Of a DNA stretch of 64,000 nucleotides, positions 1 through 7,971 are shown piece after piece; positions within the stretch are counted from its first letter, which is position 1; each line of letters opens with the position of its first letter. The notes below the pieces were generated by a model that made no database searches, had not been told where the DNA came from, and was given only the letters and a program-made list of their open reading frames with translations. The position numbers and the translations under genes are program-made. The stretch covers positions 26,935 through 90,934 of the forward strand of contig DAIOGO010000001.1 of the NCBI GenBank assembly GCA_036745195.1. Direction: 5' to 3'. The stretch comes from JBFHRE01 sp036745195. Lineage in GTDB: Bacteria > Actinomycetota > Acidimicrobiia > Spongiisociales > ZC4RG35.

Positions 1-163
1 GGATGATGCAGCGCCCCCAATCTGCCACCCGGGGCGCCACCTTTCTCCAGAGGTAGGAACTGGTCGGATTGCCGTGCAGGAACACGATGGGACGGCCGGC
101 CCCCAGTTCGACATACGCCATAGAGGCGTCGTCGACGGTGACGAAGGACTTCTCCCAGACCAT
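1..163 (-). CDS. alpha/beta hydrolase, haloalkane dehalogenase-like (partial)
   Basis: Only the first 54 residues lie in the window; the gene runs off the left edge. The visible part has a short N-terminal strand pair, then the strand-loop PIVFLHGNPTSSYLWR at about residues 25-40. HGNPTSSYLWR is the oxyanion-hole signature of alpha/beta hydrolases and is especially common in haloalkane dehalogenases and their relatives. The nucleophile elbow and catalytic His are outside the window, so the substrate cannot be judged. The ATG at 163 is the only good start; no strong Shine-Dalgarno is seen. It lies 177 bp downstream of argH on the same strand, separated from it by a 7-nt repeat array. Confidence 0.7.
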   Translation of the reverse strand, partial: MVWEKSFVTVDDASMAYVELGAGRPIVFLHGNPTSSYLWRKVAPRVADWGRCII

Positions 164-214
164 CACTCAAGCGTATCGGAGTCGCCACTCGCCCGGCACG
201 CCGCCGGGCGACGT

Positions 215-333
215 CCCGAGTCGCGAGTCGCGAGTCGCTTGGCTGCCTGGAGGCTGATGCCCGATATCCGATGCCCGACAGCTGCCAGGGCGCATGACGC
301 AAGACGCATGACGCAGGACAATCGGCACAGCCG
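215..333. repeat. heptanucleotide-period array A
   Basis: Seventeen consecutive 7-nt words in one phase without slippage. They begin with CGCGAGT-type words, pass through ATGCCCG, ATATCCG, ATGCCCG, and end with GCATGAC, GCAAGAC, GCATGAC, GCAGGAC. The array fills the space between the 3' end of argH and the start of the upstream-edge hydrolase gene. GCATGAC and GCAGGAC words recur in the array at 60575-60917, and on the other strand at 19251. No open reading frame of its own and no CRISPR-like spacing. Confidence 0.8.
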
Positions 334-339
334 GGTTCT

Positions 340-1701
340 CTAGGCGCCGGTGGTGAGGGCGTAGCGGAGCGCGGCGATCTGGTCGTGGACCGAGGACACC
401 GATCCACCCCCCATGCTGGCCCGATGCTCGACCGACCAGACGGGATCGATCAGGTCGAGATCGGACCCCCGGAAGGCCAAATCCGCCCCGGCCAGGTCTT
501 CGACGGTGGCATCCGCCAGCACCCGCCCGTCGCCCACCAACCTGGCCACGAGGCGCCCGACCGCCTCGTGGGCGGATCGAAACGGCACGCCCCGCATCAC
601 GAGCGCCTCGGCCAGATCGAGGGCCGAAACCCACGACGAGGGCGGCGGCGGTCGGAACTCGGCGTCGTCGATGAGGGCCGTCAGCGCCTCGAGGGTCCCC
701 GCCAGGGTGTCGTCGGCCCGGAACACGTGGACCTTGTCCTCCTGGAGATCCCGGTTGTAGGTGAGCGGAAGCCCTTTCTGCAGGGTCAGCATGGCGACGA
801 CGTCGGCGATGGAACCGGCCGCCTTGCCCCGAGCCAATTCGGCGATATCCGGGTTCTTCTTGTGGGGCAGGGCGGAAGAGCCGGTGGTGAAGGAGTCGGA
901 GAACGAGACCCAGCCAAATTCGGTCGTCGACCACAGCACCAGTTCCTCGGCCAGGCGCGACAGGTCCACCATCGTCTGGGCACAACACCAGGTGAACTCG
1001 GCGGCGAGGTCACGCGACCCGACCGCATCCATCGAGTTGGCGAACACCACGTCGAAGCCGAGGGCGGTGGCCGAGGCAACCGGGTCGATGGGGAGACTCG
1101 AACCGCCCGAAGCCCCCGCCCCCAGCGGGGAGACGCCCACCCGGCGGACGAGATCCAGGAATCGCTGACGATCGCGGACGGCCATCCAGGCGTAGGCGAG
1201 CAGGTGGTGCCCGAGCGGGACGGCCTGCGCCTGCTGAAGATGGGTGTACGAGGGGACGATGGTGCGGTCGTGGCGGCCGGCCTGATCGAGGAGGGCGAGG
1301 CCGAAACGCCCGAGCCGGTCGGCCTGCAGCCGGCAGGCGTGGCGAAGATACAGACGCAGGTCGAGGGCGATCTGGTCGTTGCGGGATCGCCCGGTGTGGA
1401 GCTTCTTCCCCACCTCGCCGACCAGTTCCACCAGGCGGCGCTCCACCGCCGAATGGACGTCCTCGTCCGAGTCGAGGAAGACGAACGTTCCGTCGGCGGC
1501 ATCGGCCCGGATCGTGGACAGAGCCGCCTCGATCGTCTCGAATTCCGTTCGGTCGAGCAGGCCGACCTTGGCCAGCATGCCGACGTGGGCGATGGAGCCT
1601 TCCACGTCGAACCCGAGCAGGCGGCGGTCCTCGCGACCGACCGTGTACTGCCACAACACATCGGAGGGGGCACTCGAGAACCGGCCCGACCACAACGTCA
1701 T
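340..1701 (-). CDS. argH: argininosuccinate lyase
   Basis: Last step of arginine synthesis: cleaves argininosuccinate to arginine and fumarate in the cytoplasm. 453 residues, normal for the family. Fumarase/aspartase superfamily motifs are present: TGRSRNDQ near residue 100, SYTHLQQAQ near 150, and the signature loop GSSALPHKKNP near 280, which holds the catalytic Ser. An upstream extension of the frame overlaps argG and is low-complexity, so the ATG at 1701 (MTLWSGRF, the usual family N-terminus) is chosen; it lies 13 nt after the argG stop. Cotranscribed with argR and argG on the minus strand. Confidence 0.97.
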   Translation of the reverse strand: MTLWSGRFSSAPSDVLWQYTVGREDRRLLGFDVEGSIAHVGMLAKVGLLDRTEFETIEAALSTIRADAADGTFVFLDSDEDVHSAVERRLVELVGEVGKKLHTGRSRNDQIALDLRLYLRHACRLQADRLGRFGLALLDQAGRHDRTIVPSYTHLQQAQAVPLGHHLLAYAWMAVRDRQRFLDLVRRVGVSPLGAGASGGSSLPIDPVASATALGFDVVFANSMDAVGSRDLAAEFTWCCAQTMVDLSRLAEELVLWSTTEFGWVSFSDSFTTGSSALPHKKNPDIAELARGKAAGSIADVVAMLTLQKGLPLTYNRDLQEDKVHVFRADDTLAGTLEALTALIDDAEFRPPPPSSWVSALDLAEALVMRGVPFRSAHEAVGRLVARLVGDGRVLADATVEDLAGADLAFRGSDLDLIDPVWSVEHRASMGGGSVSSVHDQIAALRYALTTGA

Positions 1702-1714
1702 GTCATCCCACCCG

Positions 1715-2917
1715 TCATTCGCCTTCTCCCAGCCGTTCCTCGGCCAGGCGGCGCAGCCGGAGGGCATTGAGCCGGATGAAGCCGGCCGCATCCGCCTGGT
1801 TGTAGACCTCGTCCTCCTCGAAGGTGACGGTGGCGTGGTCGTATAGGTTGTGCTTCTCCGACCGGCGCCCGTCGATACCAACCGAGCCCTTGAAGAGCTT
1901 GAGCCGGGCCTCACCGTTCACCCGCTTCTGTACCTCGTCCATGAATGCCTGCAGCGCCTTGCGTTCGGGTGAATACCAGAACCCGTTGTACACCATCTCG
2001 GCGTAACGAGGGACGAGCTCGTCCCGCAGGTGGGCGACCTCGCGGTCGAGGGTGATCGACTCCACCGCTCGATGGGCGTGGTGGAGCAGGGTTCCGCCAG
2101 GAGTCTCGTACACCCCCCGGCTCTTCATGCCGACGAACCGGTTCTCGACGATATCGACCCGTCCGACACCGTGACGGCCACCGATCTGGTTGGCCAGCGT
2201 CAGGAGTTCGACCGGATCGAGCTGGCGCCCGTTGATCGACACCGGGGTTCCGGCCTCGAACCCGATGGTGATCCACTCGGGTTCGTCCGGCGCCTGCTCG
2301 GGGTCGGTGGTCATCTTGAACATGCCGGCGGGGGGAGCCACCCAGGGATCCTCCAGCACCCCGCCCTCGTAGGAGATGTGGAGGAGGTTGGCATCCATCG
2401 AATAGGGCTTCTCGGCCGTCACCGGCACCGGTATCCCTCGCTCGGCGGCGTAGGCGACACAGTCCGCCCTCCCCCGCAGTTTCCATTCCCGCCAGGGGGC
2501 AATGACCTTGATGTCCGGGTTGATGGCATAGGCACTCAGCTCGAATCGAACCTGGTCGTTCCCCTTGCCGGTGGCGCCGTGGGCGATGGCGTCGGCCCCA
2601 TGCTCCTGGGCGACCCGCATCATCCCCCGGGTGATGATGGGCCGGGCGAGTGAGGTCCCGAGCAGGTAGTAGTTCTCGTACTCGGCATTGGCCCTGACCG
2701 CCGGAAAGACGGCGTCGCGCACGAACTCGAGCCGGAGGTCCTCGACGATGGCGGCCGAGGCCCCGGTAGCCATCGCCTTGTCGCGGGCCTCGGCAACCTC
2801 GGCTCCCTGACCGACATCGGCCGTGTAGCAGATCACCTCGGCTCCGTACTCCTCCTTCAGCCAGGCGAGGATCACCGACGTGTCGAGGCCACCCGAATAG
2901 GCCAGCACCACTTTCAT
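1715..2917 (-). CDS. argG: argininosuccinate synthase
   Basis: Joins citrulline and aspartate with ATP use to make argininosuccinate. 400 residues, typical length. The N-terminal ATP pyrophosphatase motif AYSGGLDTS is at residues 6-14, followed by the family blocks YTADVGQG and HGATGKGNDQVRFE. The ATG at 2917 overlaps the argR stop as ATGA, so translation is probably coupled to the repressor gene. It sits between argR and argH in an argR-argG-argH order. This differs from the argR-before-argG order of other actinomycetes only in that argF is not upstream. Confidence 0.98.
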   Translation of the reverse strand: MKVVLAYSGGLDTSVILAWLKEEYGAEVICYTADVGQGAEVAEARDKAMATGASAAIVEDLRLEFVRDAVFPAVRANAEYENYYLLGTSLARPIITRGMMRVAQEHGADAIAHGATGKGNDQVRFELSAYAINPDIKVIAPWREWKLRGRADCVAYAAERGIPVPVTAEKPYSMDANLLHISYEGGVLEDPWVAPPAGMFKMTTDPEQAPDEPEWITIGFEAGTPVSINGRQLDPVELLTLANQIGGRHGVGRVDIVENRFVGMKSRGVYETPGGTLLHHAHRAVESITLDREVAHLRDELVPRYAEMVYNGFWYSPERKALQAFMDEVQKRVNGEARLKLFKGSVGIDGRRSEKHNLYDHATVTFEEDEVYNQADAAGFIRLNALRLRRLAEERLGEGE

Positions 2918-3366
2918 GCTTCTGCTCCAATCTTCTCGAACGTAACTCCCACTTCTCGGGCCGTCTCGTCGCCGGTGGTGGCGACGAAGACCGTGTCGTC
3001 ACCCGCCACGGTTCCCACCACCCCCGCGATCGCCGCCCGGTCGATGGCAGAGGCGACCACCTGGGCGGCGCCCGGAGGGGTTCGCAGCACCACCAGGTTC
3101 CCGCCAACCCGTATCCCCTCCACGAACTCGTCGATCAGCCTGCCGAGATGCCGGAGCGCCTCGTCTTCGGCGGGGCGATTCAGCAGGACATACCGGTCCC
3201 CGTCGTCTTTTGCGGCCCCGATCGCCTGCAGATCGCGGGAGACGGTGGCCTGGGTGACCGGGTGACCGCTCTCGCCCAGGGATTGCACCAACTCCGCCTG
3301 GCTGGTGACGGCCCTGCTCGAGATCAGGTCGCGCAGGGCTCGACGGCGGGCGGCGGTGGTGCTCAC
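2914..3366 (-). CDS. argR: arginine repressor
   Basis: Arginine-dependent transcription factor of the ArgR/AhrC family, 150 residues. An N-terminal winged helix carries the recognition region VTQATVSRDLQAIGA (about residues 36-50). The C-terminal oligomerisation and arginine-binding domain ends in the acidic motif GDDTVF near residue 125. The start is GTG at 3366. A perfect TATAAT lies only six nt upstream of this GTG, with no leader and no Shine-Dalgarno, so the mRNA is probably leaderless and the gene autoregulated through the ArgR operator overlapping that -10 box. First gene of the argR-argG-argH unit. Confidence 0.95.
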   Translation of the reverse strand: MSTTAARRRALRDLISSRAVTSQAELVQSLGESGHPVTQATVSRDLQAIGAAKDDGDRYVLLNRPAEDEALRHLGRLIDEFVEGIRVGGNLVVLRTPPGAAQVVASAIDRAAIAGVVGTVAGDDTVFVATTGDETAREVGVTFEKIGAEA

Positions 3367-3372
3367 CCAGCC

Positions 3373-3394
3373 ATTATACGCATATGCGCATAGC
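3373..3394 (-). promoter_or_regulatory. ARG box overlapping argR -10 promoter element
   Basis: On the plus strand TATACGCATATGCGCATA (3375-3392) is an 18-bp palindrome with one mismatch. On the minus strand it runs into TATAAT (3378-3373), a perfect -10 hexamer six nt before the argR GTG. The same 22 bp, without a single change, lies before argC at 11081-11102. Duplication in front of the two arginine operons, and nowhere else that I saw, makes ArgR the obvious ligand (inference). Confidence 0.85.
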
Positions 3395-3399
3395 TTCCC

Positions 3400-5595
3400 T
3401 CAGTCAGGTGTCTTGAGGGTGAACTCGAACCGGGTCCAGCCCGCCTTGCGGCGGTACACCAGATCTCCCCCCATCTTGCGGGCGAGGTGGCGCGACACCG
3501 CCAGACCGATCCCGACCGAACCGGCGGTACTCGGGGCATCTCCCGCCCGCTGATAGGGCTCGAAGATGCGGTTGGTGTCGACCGCCCTGATTCCCACCCC
3601 GTTGTCACCGACGGAGACGACGGCATACCCGGATCCGGTCTCTTCGATGGTCAGCATCACGCTGTCCCCGCCGTATCGGAGAGCGTTGGTGACCAGATTG
3701 CGGACGATCTGGCGCAATCGAACGGGATCGGCCAGCGCCCGGACGTGCTGTCGCTCGACCATCACCTGGGAAGCGCCGTTGACCCCCCGCATCGCCAGTT
3801 CGATCTGGTCGAACAGATCCACCTCCTCGAGCACCACCGAGACGGCGTCGATCTCCATCCGTCCTGCCACCAAGAGATCTTCGATGATGTTGGCCATCTC
3901 GAACCCCTGCTCGGAGATGAGGGAAGCGAGTTCAAGCTTCTGCTCGTCGCCCTCCTCGATCAACGCACTGCGCAGGATCTCGGCCAACCCCACCACTGCC
4001 GTCAGCGGGGTCCTCACCTCGTGGCTCACCGATGAGAGGAACCGGTCCTTCGAGCGGGCAACCTCCCGCAGTTCCTCCATCCGCTCCTGGCGATCCCAGT
4101 AGGCGCCGATGATGGCGGCCGCCGCCGTCAGAACGTCCACCTCCTCGGGCGAGAACTCCCTTGCCTCGGCGGAGGCGATGGCGAGCAGTCCGTGCCACTC
4201 GTCCCTGACCAGGATCGGGACGTCGATCTCCGCACCCACCCCGCTCCCGGCGTAGGTCTCGGCCTCCACCGGGCCGAGCCGGGAGACATCGACGTGGAAC
4301 ACCTCACCCCTCGACAGGTGCCGGTAACTGTCGGGCATCGTCGACCAGGGGCGGCGGTCCCAATGTTCGGCCCGATACACCTCGCTGTCGCGGGGATAGG
4401 CGGCCACCACCTCCGACACGAGGCCAAGGACGGGGTCCCAGACGTTTCGCTCTGCGAAGCAGACGGCGGCCGAGGTGGCCTTCACCAGTTCGGCGAGACC
4501 ACGCTCCAGTGCATCGTCCTCACCGGACAGGAGGATCCGGGCACAGGCTCCCAACGCCTGCTCACGCACCCCCCGCCTCCTGAGCTCCTCGTCGACGGCC
4601 TGATTCGCCCAGAATGCACCGATCATCGCCGCCGCCACCTCCAGCACTCTGAGGTCGCTGGTCCACGATCGCTCCGGGTTGGAATCGGCCGAACCCACCA
4701 GCCCCACCCAAGTCCCATCGATGAAGATCGGCACGTTCACCTCGGTGGCGATCCACGATCCCTCGAAGGCGGTACGGTCGGGCATGGGGAGCTGGTCGAT
4801 ACGGGCGACGTGAGCGTGGCCCGACTCGAGCTCGGCTCGAACCGTCGGGAGAAGATCCCAATCGACCTCGTCCCAGCGATCACCGTCCGGGCGTCTATCG
4901 ACCGGCGAGTGGCGCAGGTTGCGGGTTACCAACCGGCCATCGCCGGTCATGTGGTTTCGTTCGACGAACACGCGCTCGGCATCGGTGGCCGCCTTCAAAG
5001 CATCCAGCGCCTCCTGGAGGGCGTCGTCGCCCCGGTTGGCCAGCAAGGCGCGGGCACAGGTGGTGAGAGCCTCGGAACGGCGAACCGCCATGGCGTCGGC
5101 ACGCGCCCGGACCCCCTGCGCCAGGCTCCAGTCGAACCAGAACAACAGGAATTCGGCCATGGCCTGGGCAGCCCGCCGGTCCGGGTCCGTCCAGACGCGC
5201 GCCTGTCGGCTGGTGAGGTCGAGCCCGCCGACGATCTGGCCCAGCCGATCGGACAGCGGGACCGAGAGGACGGATTCCATTGGTGTGGGCGCGTTGCTCA
5301 GGATCGAGGCGCTGATCGGGTCGGAGGTCGCCCGATCGAACACAAACGGCAACCCGCCGGCGTATCCGGCTTCGACCGGGATCTCCGACCAGGTGAGGGA
5401 CCGCCAATACTCGGCGTCTGCCGACCAGTCGGTAGCCGGATCAGGCCCGGTGATCACCCGAAGCGAGTCACCGAGATGGAAGTAGGCCATGTCTGCCCCG
5501 ATCTCGACGACCAGGCGTCGCATGACCTCCACCGCCAGGGCGCGATCTTCCGAACCGGAATCGGCGGCCGGGTCTCGGATCGGATCACCTCGCAT
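3400..5595 (-). CDS. three-GAF hybrid-type sensor histidine kinase
   Basis: 731 residues, no membrane segment, so probably a cytoplasmic sensor. Three GAF-like segments (about residues 20-170, 190-330, 350-490) each end in an AAAMIGAFW-type helix. They are followed by a HisKA domain with the H-box SSVSHEVRTPLTAV and a HATPase domain with N-box NLVTNALRYGG, G1 box GDNGVGI and G2 box GSVGIGLAVS, so it looks catalytically competent. The frame continues upstream but overlaps a better gene; the start is taken at the ATG at 5595 (MRGDPIRD). Ligand unknown. It is transcribed toward argR and lies just upstream of the argR operator. The 131-residue gene upstream may be its partner. Confidence 0.85.
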   Translation of the reverse strand: MRGDPIRDPAADSGSEDRALAVEVMRRLVVEIGADMAYFHLGDSLRVITGPDPATDWSADAEYWRSLTWSEIPVEAGYAGGLPFVFDRATSDPISASILSNAPTPMESVLSVPLSDRLGQIVGGLDLTSRQARVWTDPDRRAAQAMAEFLLFWFDWSLAQGVRARADAMAVRRSEALTTCARALLANRGDDALQEALDALKAATDAERVFVERNHMTGDGRLVTRNLRHSPVDRRPDGDRWDEVDWDLLPTVRAELESGHAHVARIDQLPMPDRTAFEGSWIATEVNVPIFIDGTWVGLVGSADSNPERSWTSDLRVLEVAAAMIGAFWANQAVDEELRRRGVREQALGACARILLSGEDDALERGLAELVKATSAAVCFAERNVWDPVLGLVSEVVAAYPRDSEVYRAEHWDRRPWSTMPDSYRHLSRGEVFHVDVSRLGPVEAETYAGSGVGAEIDVPILVRDEWHGLLAIASAEAREFSPEEVDVLTAAAAIIGAYWDRQERMEELREVARSKDRFLSSVSHEVRTPLTAVVGLAEILRSALIEEGDEQKLELASLISEQGFEMANIIEDLLVAGRMEIDAVSVVLEEVDLFDQIELAMRGVNGASQVMVERQHVRALADPVRLRQIVRNLVTNALRYGGDSVMLTIEETGSGYAVVSVGDNGVGIRAVDTNRIFEPYQRAGDAPSTAGSVGIGLAVSRHLARKMGGDLVYRRKAGWTRFEFTLKTPD

Positions 5596-5698
5596 CACAA
5601 GGCAGAGTAGAGCGACCCCCTGGCACCCATGGGCACTCTCTCGGGTCGCTCGACCCGGAACAAGCCATCCGCGCGCCGGACTGGAGAGCCTCTCGCGC

Positions 5699-6094
5699 TC
5701 AGAGTTCGGCTGCTTCGACCTCCGCGGCAAACGCATCGAAGTCGCCTGCCACCGGCTGGTGGGTCCACACCCGCAGACCCCGGAGCAACTCCGAATACCG
5801 CTCGGCCTGCTCCGGCTTGACCACGACCCGGATCGCCACATCGTCGCGCAACAGGTCGCGATACGTCTTGAGAATCGCTCGATGCTGGGGACGATCGAGG
5901 TCGAGCGCGAAGACGATGCCATGGGCCGCTTCGGCGGTGGGACACCCGGTTCCCGACAGGATCGGACAGAGGCTGGCGTGTTCGGGGCCGTGACACACCA
6001 TCACCCGATGCCCGAGCGACTCCAGGAATCCGGCGTCGTATTCGAGGTCGCCAGGGATGTCGAAGAGGATCGGACCCAGTTTCTCTTCGGTCAT
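5699..6094 (-). CDS. conserved small protein with receiver-like fold and three Cys
   Basis: 131 residues, function not known. The order of predicted strands and helices (GPILFDIP..., VMVCHGP, HGIVFALDLDRPQH, IRVVVKP) loosely resembles a response-regulator receiver, but no conserved phospho-acceptor Asp or acidic pair is evident. Three Cys sit in CHGP, LCPIL and GCPTAE; they could bind metal or sense redox, which is inference. Start: ATG at 6094 has AAGGAG six nt upstream, whereas an ATG six nt earlier would touch the Shine-Dalgarno. A 9-bp inverted repeat (GAGCGACCC / GGGTCGCTC, 5610-5651) lies between it and the sensor kinase downstream. Confidence 0.7.
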   Translation of the reverse strand: MTEEKLGPILFDIPGDLEYDAGFLESLGHRVMVCHGPEHASLCPILSGTGCPTAEAAHGIVFALDLDRPQHRAILKTYRDLLRDDVAIRVVVKPEQAERYSELLRGLRVWTHQPVAGDFDAFAAEVEAAEL

Positions 6095-6211
6095 GACCAT
6101 CTCCTTCCGTAGAGATCCACCGTGCGGCACAGGCCGGAACCGCGACCAGTGCCGGAAGTCACAAGGTGACAGACGGGAGAGAGCAGAATCGACGTCCTTG
6201 GGAGCCGTCCT

Positions 6212-6796
6212 TCAGGTCAGAGTGGACCCGTCCGGTGTGAATGGGGCACCGTGACCGGGGATCACGAGGCCGGCCACCTCCAGCACCCGCCTGCGCCCGC
6301 GGTGGAGCGCATCCGAGTCGGTGGCGTACGGGTCTTCGGGGGGGCCGGCGGCGTAGAACCAGAGGTGGGTGGCGACCACCAACCCGGCCGGTGTGCCGAT
6401 CACGGTCGAGATGTCCTGGGGCGTGTGCCCGGGCGTCTCCCACAGCACCACCGAGGGCGACACCTCGAAACCTTCGGCAGGACGGCTGTCCCATACGTCG
6501 TGGTGGTACACGGCCCAGTGATCGTGGACCCTGGCATCGCCGAACAGGCCGACATTCACCGTGTGGTCAGGGTGGTGGTGGCTGATGATGACGTCGGTCA
6601 CATGCCGCGCCTCGACTCCCTGCGCCTCCAGCGGCCCGAGGATCGCCGCCTGGGACGGGGCCATCCCCGGGTCGATGACCAGCACCTGGTCACCGTCGAC
6701 GACGAGGGTGACCGTGGAGCGGACCCGCGGGCTCCCGCTTCCGTCCTGGAGCACGGTCAGCATCGCAGCACCCGAGCGTGGCAACGGCCCGTTCAC
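6212..6796 (-). CDS. metallo-beta-lactamase-fold hydrolase
   Basis: 194 residues. The metal-binding motif HHHPDH is at residues 73-78. An Asp in VIDPGM near residue 42, a WETPGHTPQD loop near 118, a late His in ATHLWF and a C-terminal PGHGAPF complete the MBL-fold ligand set. This is the small stand-alone type related to MBLAC1 or glyoxalase II. The substrate is unknown. The start is GTG at 6796, overlapping the argD stop as GTGA, so it is the fifth gene of the argC-argJ-argB-argD unit. It occupies the place where argF often lies in other actinomycetes; nothing in the sequence ties it to arginine chemistry. Confidence 0.85.
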   Translation of the reverse strand: MNGPLPRSGAAMLTVLQDGSGSPRVRSTVTLVVDGDQVLVIDPGMAPSQAAILGPLEAQGVEARHVTDVIISHHHPDHTVNVGLFGDARVHDHWAVYHHDVWDSRPAEGFEVSPSVVLWETPGHTPQDISTVIGTPAGLVVATHLWFYAAGPPEDPYATDSDALHRGRRRVLEVAGLVIPGHGAPFTPDGSTLT

Positions 6797-7971
6797 GACA
6801 CCGCCGCCAACGCCACGGCGAGACGCCTCACCGCCTCGGTCACCTCGTCGGAGTCGATCGTGAGTGGAGGAGCAAGTCGGATAACGTCATCCCGCACGGC
6901 GTTGACGACCAGTCCCTGGTCGAGGGCGAGGCGGGCGACGTCCCCAGCGATCGGGGCGGTGAGCACCACGCCCAACAGCAGACCACGGCCGCGAACGGCG
7001 GAAACCCGGGGCAGAACCGCCACTTCCTCGACGAACTGACTCGAGCGGGCGAGGCAGTTGGCGAGCAGATGCCGGTCCTCGATCTCGTCCAGCACCGCCA
7101 TGGCGGCGGCACACACCACCGGACCGCCGCCAAACGTGGTGGCATGGTCACCGGGCCGGAACGAAGCCGCCACCTCCTCCCGGGCGAGGCAGGCACCGAT
7201 GGGGAGCCCGTTGGCGAGAGCCTTGGCGACGGTGGCGATGTCCGGCTCGAATCCGAGCCGCTGCCAGGAGAACCACGTCCCGGTTCGACCGACGCCGGCC
7301 TGGACGTCGTCGACGATGAGCAGTATCCCGAGTTCGTCACACAACTGCCGGACAGCCACCAGGTACTCGGCCGGGAGCGGGACCACCCCCCCTTCGCCCT
7401 GGGTGGTCTCGACCATCACCGCCGCGGTGGCCGGTGAGATCGCCTGACGTAACGCGCCGATGTCGCCGGCCGGAACCTGGCGAAACCCGGGGGGCAGGGG
7501 GGCGAACGTCGCCTGCTTGGCCGGCTGGCCGGTGGCCGCCAGCGTCGCCAGCGTCCTGCCATGGAACGAATCGAGCAGCGAGATCACCTCGAAGCATCCG
7601 TCTCCCCGATTGAGCCTGCCCCAACGACGAGCGAGCTTGATGGCGGCCTCGTTGGCGGTGGCGCCACAGTTGGCGAAGAATACCCGGTCGAGCCCCGACA
7701 GCCGGGTCAGTCGGTCGGCCAGTTCGATCATGGGGGTGGTGAAGAACAGGTTGGAGACATGGACCAATCGCCCCAGTTGGTCGGCGGCGGCAGCCCCCAC
7801 CCGGGGATTGGCATGTCCCACCGAAACCACCGCCAGCCCGGTGAGACAGTCGAGGTAACGACGCCCCTCGTCGTCGAGGAGCCACGAACCCTCCCCCGAC
7901 ACGAAGGTGACCGGAATCCGTCCGTAGGTCTGCATGACCACCCTCGCCTCGAGCTCACGCATCGTGGTCAA
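6793..7971 (-). CDS. argD: acetylornithine aminotransferase
   Basis: PLP-dependent class III aminotransferase, 392 residues, makes N-acetylornithine from N-acetylglutamate semialdehyde. Visible family blocks are NCGATANEAAIKLAR (about 101-115), SFHGRT, ETTQGEGG, and VDDVQAGVGRTG (about 220) with the PLP-ring Asp; the usual Glu of DEVQ is Asp here. The PLP Lys is K250 in VAKALANGLPIG. Overlaps the argB stop by four bases and is followed by a GTGA overlap with the MBL-fold gene. Could also serve succinyldiaminopimelate, as ArgD does in some bacteria. Confidence 0.93.
   Translation of the reverse strand: MTTMRELEARVVMQTYGRIPVTFVSGEGSWLLDDEGRRYLDCLTGLAVVSVGHANPRVGAAAADQLGRLVHVSNLFFTTPMIELADRLTRLSGLDRVFFANCGATANEAAIKLARRWGRLNRGDGCFEVISLLDSFHGRTLATLAATGQPAKQATFAPLPPGFRQVPAGDIGALRQAISPATAAVMVETTQGEGGVVPLPAEYLVAVRQLCDELGILLIVDDVQAGVGRTGTWFSWQRLGFEPDIATVAKALANGLPIGACLAREEVAASFRPGDHATTFGGGPVVCAAAMAVLDEIEDRHLLANCLARSSQFVEEVAVLPRVSAVRGRGLLLGVVLTAPIAGDVARLALDQGLVVNAVRDDVIRLAPPLTIDSDEVTEAVRRLAVALAAVS

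Noticed and set aside
5610..5651. Inverted repeat GAGCGACCC/GGGTCGCTC as terminator
   Set aside because: The loop is 24 nt and there is no T tract; it may be chance in GC-rich DNA.
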